A stretch of 64,000 nt of DNA from positions 372,001-436,000 of the forward strand of contig NZ_BAABJW010000003.1 of the NCBI RefSeq assembly GCF_039543505.1. The letters run 5' to 3'. Below the pieces are notes generated by a model that was not told where the DNA came from, did no database searches, and worked only from the letters and a program-made list of their open reading frames with translations. The translations under genes and the position numbers were made by a program. Source of the DNA: Litoribaculum gwangyangense. Its GTDB lineage: Bacteria; Bacteroidota; Bacteroidia; Flavobacteriales; Flavobacteriaceae. Below are positions 47,299 to 54,559 of this stretch, piece after piece; the stretch's first letter is position 1, and every line of letters begins with the position of its first letter.

Positions 47299-47340
47299 AA
47301 GCCTACGGTAGTGCATAGTTTAGTTTTAGTAGGCAAAAAA
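47299..47340 (-). terminator. Minus-strand hairpin upstream of the membrane-protein gene
   Basis: GCCTAC (47301-47306) and GTAGGC (about 47329-47334) form a short stem with A-runs on the plus strand, hence T-runs on the minus strand. It points toward the membrane-protein gene rather than away from it, with no minus-strand gene upstream. It could stop antisense transcription from the miaB side or attenuate the gene. Confidence 0.35.
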
Positions 47341-47400
47341 AATTTAAGTAATCAACGCTATCTATTTTAAGATTTTTAATATTAAATTTAAACTGCCACT

Positions 47401-47432
47401 TTGTCATAAAACATAAATTAATCATATCTTTG
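47401..47432 (+). promoter_or_regulatory. Promoter of the miaB operon
   Basis: TTG at 47401-47403 (within CTTTG) and TATCTTTG at 47425-47432 are 21 bp apart and match the Bacteroidetes -33/-7 consensus. Transcription should begin near 47437. This rules out the TTG at 47441 as a comfortable start codon and favours the ATG at 47468. Confidence 0.75.
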
Positions 47433-47467
47433 CATACTTATTGAAATATATGAGTTTCTTGTATACT

Positions 47468-48916
47468 ATGGAAAAAATAATAGACGAAAACAAACAAGGA
47501 GAATCTTTAGTATTGCACCAAAAACCTGGCAATAATCGTAAACTTTTTATTGAAAGTTATGGTTGCGCCATGAATTTTAGCGACAGCGAAATTGTTGCTT
47601 CCATTCTATCTGAACAAGGCTTTAATACTACCCAAAAACTTGAAGAAGCCGATTTGGTTTTGGTAAATACTTGCTCCATTCGCGATAAAGCTGAACAAAC
47701 CGTTCGTAAACGTTTGGAAAAATACAACGCAGTGAAGCGAGACTATAACCCGAAAATGAAAGTGGGAGTATTAGGTTGTATGGCAGAACGTTTAAAAACG
47801 AAGTTTCTCGAGGAAGAAAAAATTGTGGATTTGGTTGTTGGACCAGATGCTTACAAAGATTTACCAAACCTCTTAGCCGAGGTTGATGAAGGTCGTGATG
47901 CCATAAACGTTATACTTTCAAAAGATGAAACCTATGGAGATATTTCGCCTGTACGTTTAAACACTAATGGCGTTACTGCTTTTGTATCTATAACTCGTGG
48001 TTGTGATAACATGTGTACTTTTTGTGTGGTACCTTTCACTCGCGGAAGAGAACGTAGCAGAGATCCGCAAAGCATCATAGAGGAAATTAATGATTTATGG
48101 AACAAAGGATTCAAAGAGATTACGCTTCTTGGGCAAAATGTAGACAGCTATCTTTGGTATGGTGGCGGACTTAAAAAAGATTTTGTAAAAGCTAGAGATA
48201 TGCAGAAAGCTACCTCTGTTAATTTTGCAAAACTATTGGAATTATGTGCTAATGCACAACCTAAAATGCGGATTCGTTTTTCAACCTCCAATCCACAAGA
48301 TTTAACCTTAGATGTTGTAAAAACCATGGCGAAACACCATAATATTTGCAATCATATACACTTACCTGTACAAAGTGGAAGCAATCGGATTTTGAAAGAA
48401 ATGAATCGTTTACATACTCGTGAAGAGTACATGACTTTAATCGATAATATTAGAAAAATTATTCCAGATTGCGCTATAAGCCAAGATATGATTGTTGGTT
48501 TTCCAACAGAATCCGAAAAAGATTTTCAAGACACGGTATCACTAATGGAATACGTAAAATATGATTTTGGCTATATGTTCACTTATTCAGAACGCCCTGG
48601 AACACTGGCAGAACGTAAAATGGATGACGACGTCCCAGAAGAAACCAAAAAACGTAGATTAGCTGAAATTGTTGAATTACAACAAAAACATAGTGGATAC
48701 AGAACCAGACAAAACTTGAACCAGGTAGTTGAAGTCCTTATTGAAAAAGAATCTAAAAAATCAAACTTACAATGGTCTGGGCGCACATCACAAAATTTGG
48801 TAACTGTTTTTCCTAAAGAACACTATAAAATTGGTGATTTGGTGATGGTGAAAGTTACCGATTGCACCTCCGCAACATTAATTGGTGAAGTGACTGGCTA
48901 TTCGGAAAATAATTAA
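47468..48916 (+). CDS. miaB: tRNA-2-methylthio-N6-dimethylallyladenosine synthase
   Basis: This 482-residue radical-SAM methylthiotransferase acts on i6A37 of tRNAs reading UNN codons. The N-terminal UPF0004 domain binds the second iron-sulfur cluster through Cys in SYGCAMN, VNTCSIR and VLGCMAE. The radical-SAM motif is RGCDNMCTFCVVP (C-x3-C-x2-C). The C-terminal TRAM domain runs from about residue 410. An insertion after NVDSYLW (GGGLKKDFVKARDMQKATS) is typical of Bacteroidetes. The start MEKIIDENKQ was chosen because the promoter places transcription start near 47437; ATG 47450 is an alternative. It is the first gene of an operon with the sigma-54 activator, lptE, a TPR gene and secG. Confidence 0.97.
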   Translation: MEKIIDENKQGESLVLHQKPGNNRKLFIESYGCAMNFSDSEIVASILSEQGFNTTQKLEEADLVLVNTCSIRDKAEQTVRKRLEKYNAVKRDYNPKMKVGVLGCMAERLKTKFLEEEKIVDLVVGPDAYKDLPNLLAEVDEGRDAINVILSKDETYGDISPVRLNTNGVTAFVSITRGCDNMCTFCVVPFTRGRERSRDPQSIIEEINDLWNKGFKEITLLGQNVDSYLWYGGGLKKDFVKARDMQKATSVNFAKLLELCANAQPKMRIRFSTSNPQDLTLDVVKTMAKHHNICNHIHLPVQSGSNRILKEMNRLHTREEYMTLIDNIRKIIPDCAISQDMIVGFPTESEKDFQDTVSLMEYVKYDFGYMFTYSERPGTLAERKMDDDVPEETKKRRLAEIVELQQKHSGYRTRQNLNQVVEVLIEKESKKSNLQWSGRTSQNLVTVFPKEHYKIGDLVMVKVTDCTSATLIGEVTGYSENN

Positions 48917-48919
48917 ACC

Positions 48920-50188
48920 ATGGAATCAGTACAAGCAATAAAACAACGTTTTGGAATTATTGGTAACTCGCCAGCCCTAAACCGTGCCATTGAAAAAGCG
49001 ATTCAAGTAGCACCTACTGATATTTCAGTGTTGGTAACTGGTGAAAGCGGTGTTGGTAAAGAAAGTATTCCTAAAATTATACATCAATTATCGCATAGAA
49101 AACACAATAAATACATTGCCGTAAACTGTGGCGCCATTCCAGAAGGCACTATAGATAGTGAGCTTTTTGGTCATGAAAAAGGCTCGTTTACGGGTGCCAC
49201 TCAAACACGTGAAGGCTATTTTGAAGTAGCCGATGGTGGCACAATTTTTTTGGATGAAGTAGGAGAACTACCACTAACTACACAAGTACGATTGTTACGT
49301 GTGTTAGAAAATGGTGAGTTTTTAAAAGTAGGTTCAAGCAAGGTCCAAAAAACTAATGTGCGTATTGTGGCAGCCACAAATGTAAATATGTTTGAGGCTA
49401 TACAAAAAGAGAAATTTCGAGAAGATTTATTTTACCGTTTAAGTACCGTTGATATTCACTTACCACCACTTCGCGAACGTCAAGAAGACATTCACTTATT
49501 ATTCAGGAAATTTGCTAGCGATTTTGCTTTAAAATATAAAATGCCGACGGTTAAATTAACCGATAACGCCATACAACTGCTTATAAAGTACAGATGGAGC
49601 GGAAACATTCGTCAGTTACGAAACATCGCCGAACAACTTTCAGTTTTAGAGCAGAACAGAACCATTTCTGCTGAAACTTTAAGAAGCTATCTACCTTCAA
49701 CGGGCACTAATTTGCCAGCGGTAATTAAAACATCAAAATCTGAAAGTGACTTTAGCAGTGAGCGTGAAATTCTTTATAAAGTCCTTTTCGACATGAAAAG
49801 CGACCTCAACGATTTGAAAAAATTGACCATGGAACTTATGAAACATGGAAATGTTAAGGACGTTGAAAAAAACAATGAAAGTTTAATTCAAAAGATATAT
49901 GGGAATGCGAATGATGAAGATACAGATTATGAAGACACTACCGATACCCCAGAAGTAATTTCAATACCAGAACACAATCAAAAAGTGGAAGATGTTGAAA
50001 CAAATCTGGATAAATATCATTTTGCTGAGGAAATTGAAGAAGAAGAAACGCTTTCTTTACAGGACAAAGAATTGGAATTAATTAAAAAATCGCTTGAACG
50101 CCATCATGGAAAACGTAAATTAGCGGCTGCAGAATTAGGCATAAGTGAGCGTACCTTGTATAGAAAAATAAAACAATACGATTTATAG
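48920..50188 (+). CDS. Sigma-54-dependent transcriptional activator without receiver domain
   Basis: This 422-residue protein has the AAA+ domain of bacterial enhancer-binding proteins. Walker A is GESGVGKE (41-48), the sigma-54 contact loop is GSFTGA (88-93, usual form GAFTGA), and Walker B is GGTIFLDEVGEL. The R-finger region is REDLFYRLSTVDIHLPPLRER. The C-terminus is a Fis-type helix-turn-helix (RKLAAAELGISERTLYRKIKQY). There is no N-terminal receiver, GAF or PAS domain, so control must be by expression, by a partner, or through the acidic linker at about 320-385. It starts 3 bp after miaB, so it is cotranscribed. Bacteroidetes carry this gene next to miaB and lptE widely. Confidence 0.93.
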   Translation: MESVQAIKQRFGIIGNSPALNRAIEKAIQVAPTDISVLVTGESGVGKESIPKIIHQLSHRKHNKYIAVNCGAIPEGTIDSELFGHEKGSFTGATQTREGYFEVADGGTIFLDEVGELPLTTQVRLLRVLENGEFLKVGSSKVQKTNVRIVAATNVNMFEAIQKEKFREDLFYRLSTVDIHLPPLRERQEDIHLLFRKFASDFALKYKMPTVKLTDNAIQLLIKYRWSGNIRQLRNIAEQLSVLEQNRTISAETLRSYLPSTGTNLPAVIKTSKSESDFSSEREILYKVLFDMKSDLNDLKKLTMELMKHGNVKDVEKNNESLIQKIYGNANDEDTDYEDTTDTPEVISIPEHNQKVEDVETNLDKYHFAEEIEEEETLSLQDKELELIKKSLERHHGKRKLAAAELGISERTLYRKIKQYDL

Positions 50189-50206
50189 TTCAATCGTTTA
50201 ATAAAC

Positions 50207-50716
50207 ATGAAAAAATACTTTATATACTTTTCCTTTTTCGCTTTAAGCATTTTGTTATTTGGTTGCGGTATTTATTCATTTACAGGCGCATCTATACCAG
50301 CAGGCACTCAAACCTACCAAGTTAACCGTTTTGAAAATACAGCACTCTTAATTGAACCAGGATTCGAGCGAGATTTTAAAATAGCCTTGGAAGATTTAAT
50401 ACAAAATCAAACCAACCTTGTCCTAGTGCCTTCTAGTGGCGATTTGGTTTATGAAGGAGAAATAACCGATTATAGGATTTCACCAACCACAGCAACATCA
50501 CAAAATACAGCAGCACAAAATAGATTGACCGTTTCTGTGAAGTTGCGTTTTTTTAATAGAAAAAATGAAGAGGATGATTTAGAACAAACATTTTCCTTTT
50601 TTTATGATTATCCGGGAAGTGACCAACTTGTTGGTGCCCAAAAGGCCACTGCCCACGAGGAAATTTTTGAACGTATCACACAAGATATTTTCAATGCTAC
50701 TTTAGCTAAATGGTAA
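50207..50716 (+). CDS. lptE: LPS assembly lipoprotein LptE
   Basis: This 169-residue outer-membrane lipoprotein has the lipobox ILLFGC, lipidated Cys near residue 22. It begins GIYSFTGASIPAGTQTYQVNRFENTALLIEPGFERDF, the Bacteroidetes LptE signature. LptE plugs the LptD barrel that inserts lipopolysaccharide in the outer membrane. It follows the sigma-54 activator by 18 bp, and its stop codon overlaps the next start (TAATG). Confidence 0.92.
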   Translation: MKKYFIYFSFFALSILLFGCGIYSFTGASIPAGTQTYQVNRFENTALLIEPGFERDFKIALEDLIQNQTNLVLVPSSGDLVYEGEITDYRISPTTATSQNTAAQNRLTVSVKLRFFNRKNEEDDLEQTFSFFYDYPGSDQLVGAQKATAHEEIFERITQDIFNATLAKW

Positions 50717-51645
50717 TGAATAAAACAGATTTTACAAATATCATCCAACATCCACAAGCTATCACGCCCGAGCAAACCGAAGCTGTAAAATCTATCATCG
50801 AAGAATTTCCATACTTTCATTCGGCTAGAGCCGTTTACTTAAAAGGCTTAAAAGACCAAAGTAGCTTTAAATACAACCAAGAATTAAAAACGACTGCAGC
50901 TTATACTACAGATAGGAGTATTTTGTTTGATTATATTACATCTGAGGCTTTCTTACAGAATGAAATATCACAATTTATAAAACAAAATATAGCCCATTTG
51001 AAAGATATTGATGTTGATGTTGAAGATATTTCTGTTAGAAAAAGTGTAAAAATAGATGACGCTTTAAAGCAACAAATTAAAGACACTGATGGTGTTTTGG
51101 ATCCTGCTCTTTTTCAACCCAAAGAAGCACGCCCCAGTAAAGCGTTTATTTTAGATGAATCTGAAACTATTGAAGATATCACTACTAAAACCAAAACGCC
51201 AGAACCTACTGCAGAGGAGATTTTAAGTTTAGGCAAACCGCTTCAATTTGATAAAAAAGAAACGCATTCTTTCAATGAATGGTTAAAGCTTACGCGTTTC
51301 AAACCCATCCAAAGGGCATCAAAAAGTGATGAGGAAATTAAGGCAACAGAATCATTAGACAAAGAAAAGAAGTTTGAGTTAATTGATAAATTCATTAGTG
51401 AAAACCCAAAAATAAGTCCTACCAAACCAGTATCGCTGAAAGGGAATTTGGCCAAAGCACAAATGATACAACCTGAGGCTCTAATGACAGAGACCTTGGC
51501 GCGCATTTACGTCGAACAAAAAAACTACAAAAAAGCCATTCAATCTTATAAGATTTTAAGTTTGAAATATCCAGAAAAAAGTAGTTTCTTTGCAAACCAA
51601 ATTAAAGCAGTAGAACAATTACAAGAACAAAATAATAAAGAATAA
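50716..51645 (+). CDS. TPR-containing protein of unknown function
   Basis: The protein has 309 residues from the ATG that overlaps the lptE stop by one base; an ATG two codons earlier is also in frame. It has no signal peptide, so it is cytoplasmic. The N-terminal 100 residues are helical (IIEEFPYFHSARAVYLKGL), then comes a low-complexity linker, and a TPR-like pair of helices near the end (ALMTETLARIYVEQKNYKKAIQSYKILSLKYP). It is conserved next to lptE and secG in Flavobacteria, which suggests a role in envelope or secretion assembly. Its stop overlaps the secG start by one base. Confidence 0.82.
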   Translation: MNKTDFTNIIQHPQAITPEQTEAVKSIIEEFPYFHSARAVYLKGLKDQSSFKYNQELKTTAAYTTDRSILFDYITSEAFLQNEISQFIKQNIAHLKDIDVDVEDISVRKSVKIDDALKQQIKDTDGVLDPALFQPKEARPSKAFILDESETIEDITTKTKTPEPTAEEILSLGKPLQFDKKETHSFNEWLKLTRFKPIQRASKSDEEIKATESLDKEKKFELIDKFISENPKISPTKPVSLKGNLAKAQMIQPEALMTETLARIYVEQKNYKKAIQSYKILSLKYPEKSSFFANQIKAVEQLQEQNNKE

Positions 51646-52001
51646 TGAGTACGTTTACAATATTTTTAGCCCTAATAGTGGTAGTGGCATTTTTACTGGT
51701 AGTAGTAATAATGGTTCAAAACCCTAAAGGCGGAGGTTTATCATCATCATTTGGTGGTGGTGGTACCCAACAATTAGGTGGTGTTAAAAAAACAACCGAT
51801 TTTTTAGACAAAAGCACGTGGACTTTGGCCACTTTACTTTTAGTATTAATTTTACTATCCAATGTAGCCATTAACAGAGGTTCAGAAACTGTAGATTCAA
51901 AAGCATTAGATCCTGATGCAACAACAGCGCAACCTTTGCCTGTAGTTCCGTCTGCTACGTCCAATGACACTGCTACTCCAGCAGATTCAACAGGAAATTA
52001 A
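51645..52001 (+). CDS. secG: Preprotein translocase subunit SecG
   Basis: This 118-residue membrane protein has two helices (FLALIVVVAFLLVVVIMVQN and WTLATLLLVLILLSNVAI). Between them is the conserved SecG loop NPKGGGLSSSFGGGGTQQLGGVKKTTDFLDK. SecG assists SecYE during protein export. The C-terminal tail (about 85-118) is Thr/Pro-rich, a common variation in Bacteroidetes. It is the last gene of the miaB operon and is followed by a strong terminator. Confidence 0.95.
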   Translation: MSTFTIFLALIVVVAFLLVVVIMVQNPKGGGLSSSFGGGGTQQLGGVKKTTDFLDKSTWTLATLLLVLILLSNVAINRGSETVDSKALDPDATTAQPLPVVPSATSNDTATPADSTGN

Positions 52002-52020
52002 TCAGAAAGATATTAATACA

Positions 52021-52051
52021 AAAATGCCAACTTTTCCAGTTGGCATTTTTT
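52021..52051 (+). terminator. Rho-independent terminator after secG
   Basis: A 12-bp stem (AAAATGCCAACT/AGTTGGCATTTT) with a 5-nt loop ends in a T-run on the plus strand, 20 bp after the secG stop. It isolates groESL from the miaB operon. Confidence 0.9.
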
Positions 52052-52080
52052 GTTTCTGAAAGTTTGTCAGTCCCTAAGTA

Positions 52081-52097
52081 TTGGCACATTTTTAGCT
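52081..52097 (+). promoter_or_regulatory. Sigma-54-like promoter of groESL
   Basis: TTGGCACATTTTTAGCT has the GG at 52083-52084 and the GC at 52095-52096 separated by exactly 10 bp, the invariant -24/-12 spacing. TTGGCAC matches the -24 element fully. The -12 element is TAGC instead of TTGC. Transcription would start near 52108, giving a leader of about 37 nt. No CIRCE inverted repeat is present. Confidence 0.55.
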
Positions 52098-52144
52098 AAA
52101 TCAATAATCATTAATACTAATTTTTAAATTAAAAATATACACAA

Positions 52145-52420
52145 ATGAGCTTAAACATTAAACCATTAGCAGACCGTGTTCTAATCGAACCAGCTGCCGC
52201 TGAAACTAAAACAGCATCAGGAATTATTATTCCAGATAACGCTAAAGAAAAACCACAAAAAGGTACCGTTGTAGCTGCCGGACCTGGCACCAAAGACGAG
52301 CCTATAACCGTAAAAGTTGGCGACACTGTTTTATATGGTAAATATGCAGGAACAGAGCTTAAACTTGACGGTAAAGATTATTTGATGATGCGCGAAAGCG
52401 ACATATTAGCAATTGTTTAA
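52145..52420 (+). CDS. groES: Co-chaperonin GroES
   Basis: This 91-residue cytoplasmic protein forms the heptameric lid of GroEL. It has the family start IKPLADRVLIEPAAAETKTASGIIIPD with the mobile loop at about 17-32. The C-terminal roof and body strand is GKDYLMMRESDILAI. Length is normal. It lies 79 bp upstream of groEL in the standard operon, downstream of a sigma-54-like promoter. Confidence 0.97.
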   Translation: MSLNIKPLADRVLIEPAAAETKTASGIIIPDNAKEKPQKGTVVAAGPGTKDEPITVKVGDTVLYGKYAGTELKLDGKDYLMMRESDILAIV

Positions 52421-52499
52421 ATTACTTATAGAGTTAAAATTAATAATTAAATATTGCATATAGCAAAGTGCTAAAGGCAAAATAAAAAAACTAAATAAA

Positions 52500-54131
52500 A
52501 TGGCAAAAGATATAAAATTTGATATTGAAGCACGCGACGGTTTAAAACGTGGCGTTGATGCATTGGCAAATGCAGTTAAAGTTACTTTAGGCCCAAAGGG
52601 ACGCAACGTGATAATCAGTAAAAGTTTTGGTGCACCACAAGTAACCAAAGATGGTGTAACCGTTGCAAAAGAAATTGAATTAGCAGATGCTCATGAAAAT
52701 ATGGGTGCACAAATGGTAAAGGAAGTTGCTTCTAAAACCAACGATTTAGCAGGTGACGGAACTACTACTGCTACCGTTTTAGCACAAGCCATCGTAAAAG
52801 AAGGTTTAAAAAACGTAGCTTCTGGTGCAAACCCAATGGATTTAAAACGTGGAATCGACAAAGCCGTTGAAGCCATCACCAAAGACCTTGAAAAACAAGC
52901 CAAACAAGTTGGTAATTCCTCTGAAAAAATAAAACAAGTCGCTGCAATCTCTGCCAATAATGACGATACTATTGGCGAATTAATAGCTACCGCTTTTAGT
53001 AAAGTTGGTAAAGAAGGGGTTATTACTGTTGAAGAGGCCAAAGGTATGGATACCTACGTTGATGTTGTTGAAGGAATGCAATTCGACAGAGGGTATTTAT
53101 CACCTTATTTCGTTACAGACGCCGATAAAATGATTGCTGATTTAGAAAATCCATACATTTTACTATTTGATAAAAAGATATCCAACTTACAGGAAATTCT
53201 TCCAATTTTAGAACCCGTAGCTCAATCTGGCCGTCCACTATTAATCATCGCAGAAGATGTAGACGGACAAGCTTTGGCTACTTTAGTGGTTAACAAACTG
53301 AGAGGTGGTCTTAAAATTGCTGCTGTAAAAGCACCTGGTTTTGGAGACAGACGTAAAGCTATGTTAGAGGATATAGCTATTTTAACTGGTGGTACCGTAA
53401 TTTCTGAAGAAAGAGGGTTTACTTTGGAGAATGCCGATTTAAGTATGTTAGGAACAGCTGAAACTGTTACAGTTGACAAAGACAATACCACCATTGTAAA
53501 CGGTTCAGGAGATGCTAAAGATATCAAAGCTCGTGTAAACCAAATAAAAGCTCAAATTGAAACCACAACAAGTGATTACGATAAGGAAAAACTACAAGAA
53601 CGTTTAGCTAAATTGGCTGGCGGTGTTGCAGTTCTTTACGTGGGCGCTGCAAGTGAAGTGGAAATGAAAGAGAAAAAAGACCGAGTTGATGATGCTTTAC
53701 ATGCTACTCGTGCAGCTGTTGAAGAAGGTATTGTTGCTGGTGGTGGGGTTGCTTTGGTAAGAGCTAAAGCTGTTTTAGAAAAATTAACCACTGAAAACTT
53801 AGACGAAACCACTGGTGTTCAAATTGTGAACAAAGCTATAGAAGCACCATTACGTACCATTGTTGAAAACGCAGGTGGTGAAGGTAGTGTGGTAATTAAT
53901 AAAGTATTGGAAGGTAAAAAAGACTTTGGTTACGATGCTAAATCTGAACAATATGTAGATATGCTGAAAGCAGGAATCATAGACCCGAAAAAAGTTACAC
54001 GTATTGCTTTAGAAAATGCAGCTTCCGTAGCAGGCATGATTTTAACAACCGAATGTGCCTTAATTGATATTAAAGAAGAGGCTCCTGCGATGCCAGGTGG
54101 CATGGGTGGGGGTATGCCAGGAATGATGTAA
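52500..54131 (+). CDS. groEL: Chaperonin GroEL
   Basis: This 543-residue subunit of the ATP-dependent folding chamber shows the classical sequence blocks: VKVTLGPKGRNVIISKSFGAPQVTKDGVTVAKEIEL near residue 30, AGDGTTTATVLAQAI (catalytic Asp, about 86-100), KAPGFGDRRKAMLEDIAILTGG and AAVEEGIVAGGGVAL. The C-terminal tail is the usual Gly/Met-rich GGMGGGMPGMM. It is cotranscribed with groES and ends at a bidirectional terminator. Confidence 0.99.
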   Translation: MAKDIKFDIEARDGLKRGVDALANAVKVTLGPKGRNVIISKSFGAPQVTKDGVTVAKEIELADAHENMGAQMVKEVASKTNDLAGDGTTTATVLAQAIVKEGLKNVASGANPMDLKRGIDKAVEAITKDLEKQAKQVGNSSEKIKQVAAISANNDDTIGELIATAFSKVGKEGVITVEEAKGMDTYVDVVEGMQFDRGYLSPYFVTDADKMIADLENPYILLFDKKISNLQEILPILEPVAQSGRPLLIIAEDVDGQALATLVVNKLRGGLKIAAVKAPGFGDRRKAMLEDIAILTGGTVISEERGFTLENADLSMLGTAETVTVDKDNTTIVNGSGDAKDIKARVNQIKAQIETTTSDYDKEKLQERLAKLAGGVAVLYVGAASEVEMKEKKDRVDDALHATRAAVEEGIVAGGGVALVRAKAVLEKLTTENLDETTGVQIVNKAIEAPLRTIVENAGGEGSVVINKVLEGKKDFGYDAKSEQYVDMLKAGIIDPKKVTRIALENAASVAGMILTTECALIDIKEEAPAMPGGMGGGMPGMM

Positions 54132-54167
54132 GTCGAAAATCGCGTTACGCAATTTATATAAAAAAAG

Positions 54168-54191
54168 CCCTGAGTTTTACTCAGGGTTTTT
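54168..54191 (+). terminator. Bidirectional terminator between groEL and the metal operon
   Basis: A perfect 8-bp stem (CCCTGAGT/ACTCAGGG) with a 3-nt loop is flanked by an A-run upstream and a T-run downstream. It can end both groEL (plus) and the converging metal-binding protein gene (minus). Confidence 0.9.
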
Positions 54192-54194
54192 GTA

Positions 54195-54548
54195 TTAATT
54201 TTGATGGTCTTTCACAACTTGCTCATCTCTGTATTTACAACAGGCATTTACTTTATTGTAAGCTTCTTCAGTAGCTTTAATAGCTTTGGTATCATGACCT
54301 GCTGATGCAATGTTCGCTTGAATGGTTTTTAAATTGGTTTTATTTTCATCAAAAAACAGTTTTAATTCATGCGTTTTAACATCCCAGTTAGCACTTTTTA
54401 CCCCTTTAGTGCTTAAACATACTTTTTCAATTCTTGCTTTACACATCATACAAACCCCATCCACTTCAATGGAGGCTTTGGCATTTTTATTTTGCGCAAA
54501 GGTTGTTGTTGCTAATAATAGCATCGTTAAAATCATTAATTTTTTCAT
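54195..54548 (-). CDS. Periplasmic heavy-metal-associated (HMA) protein
   Basis: This 117-residue protein has a signal peptide (1-18, TTFAQ) followed by one HMA ferredoxin-like domain. Its metal motif is GVCMMCKARIE (C-x2-C, about 32-35). A further Cys pair near the C-terminus (NACCKY) may bind metal as well. It most likely carries copper in the periplasm, though other soft metals are possible. It is the last gene of the copper operon, 11 bp after the receptor gene. Confidence 0.85.
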   Translation of the reverse strand: MKKLMILTMLLLATTTFAQNKNAKASIEVDGVCMMCKARIEKVCLSTKGVKSANWDVKTHELKLFFDENKTNLKTIQANIASAGHDTKAIKATEEAYNKVNACCKYRDEQVVKDHQN

Positions 54549-54559
54549 ATTTATTGTTT

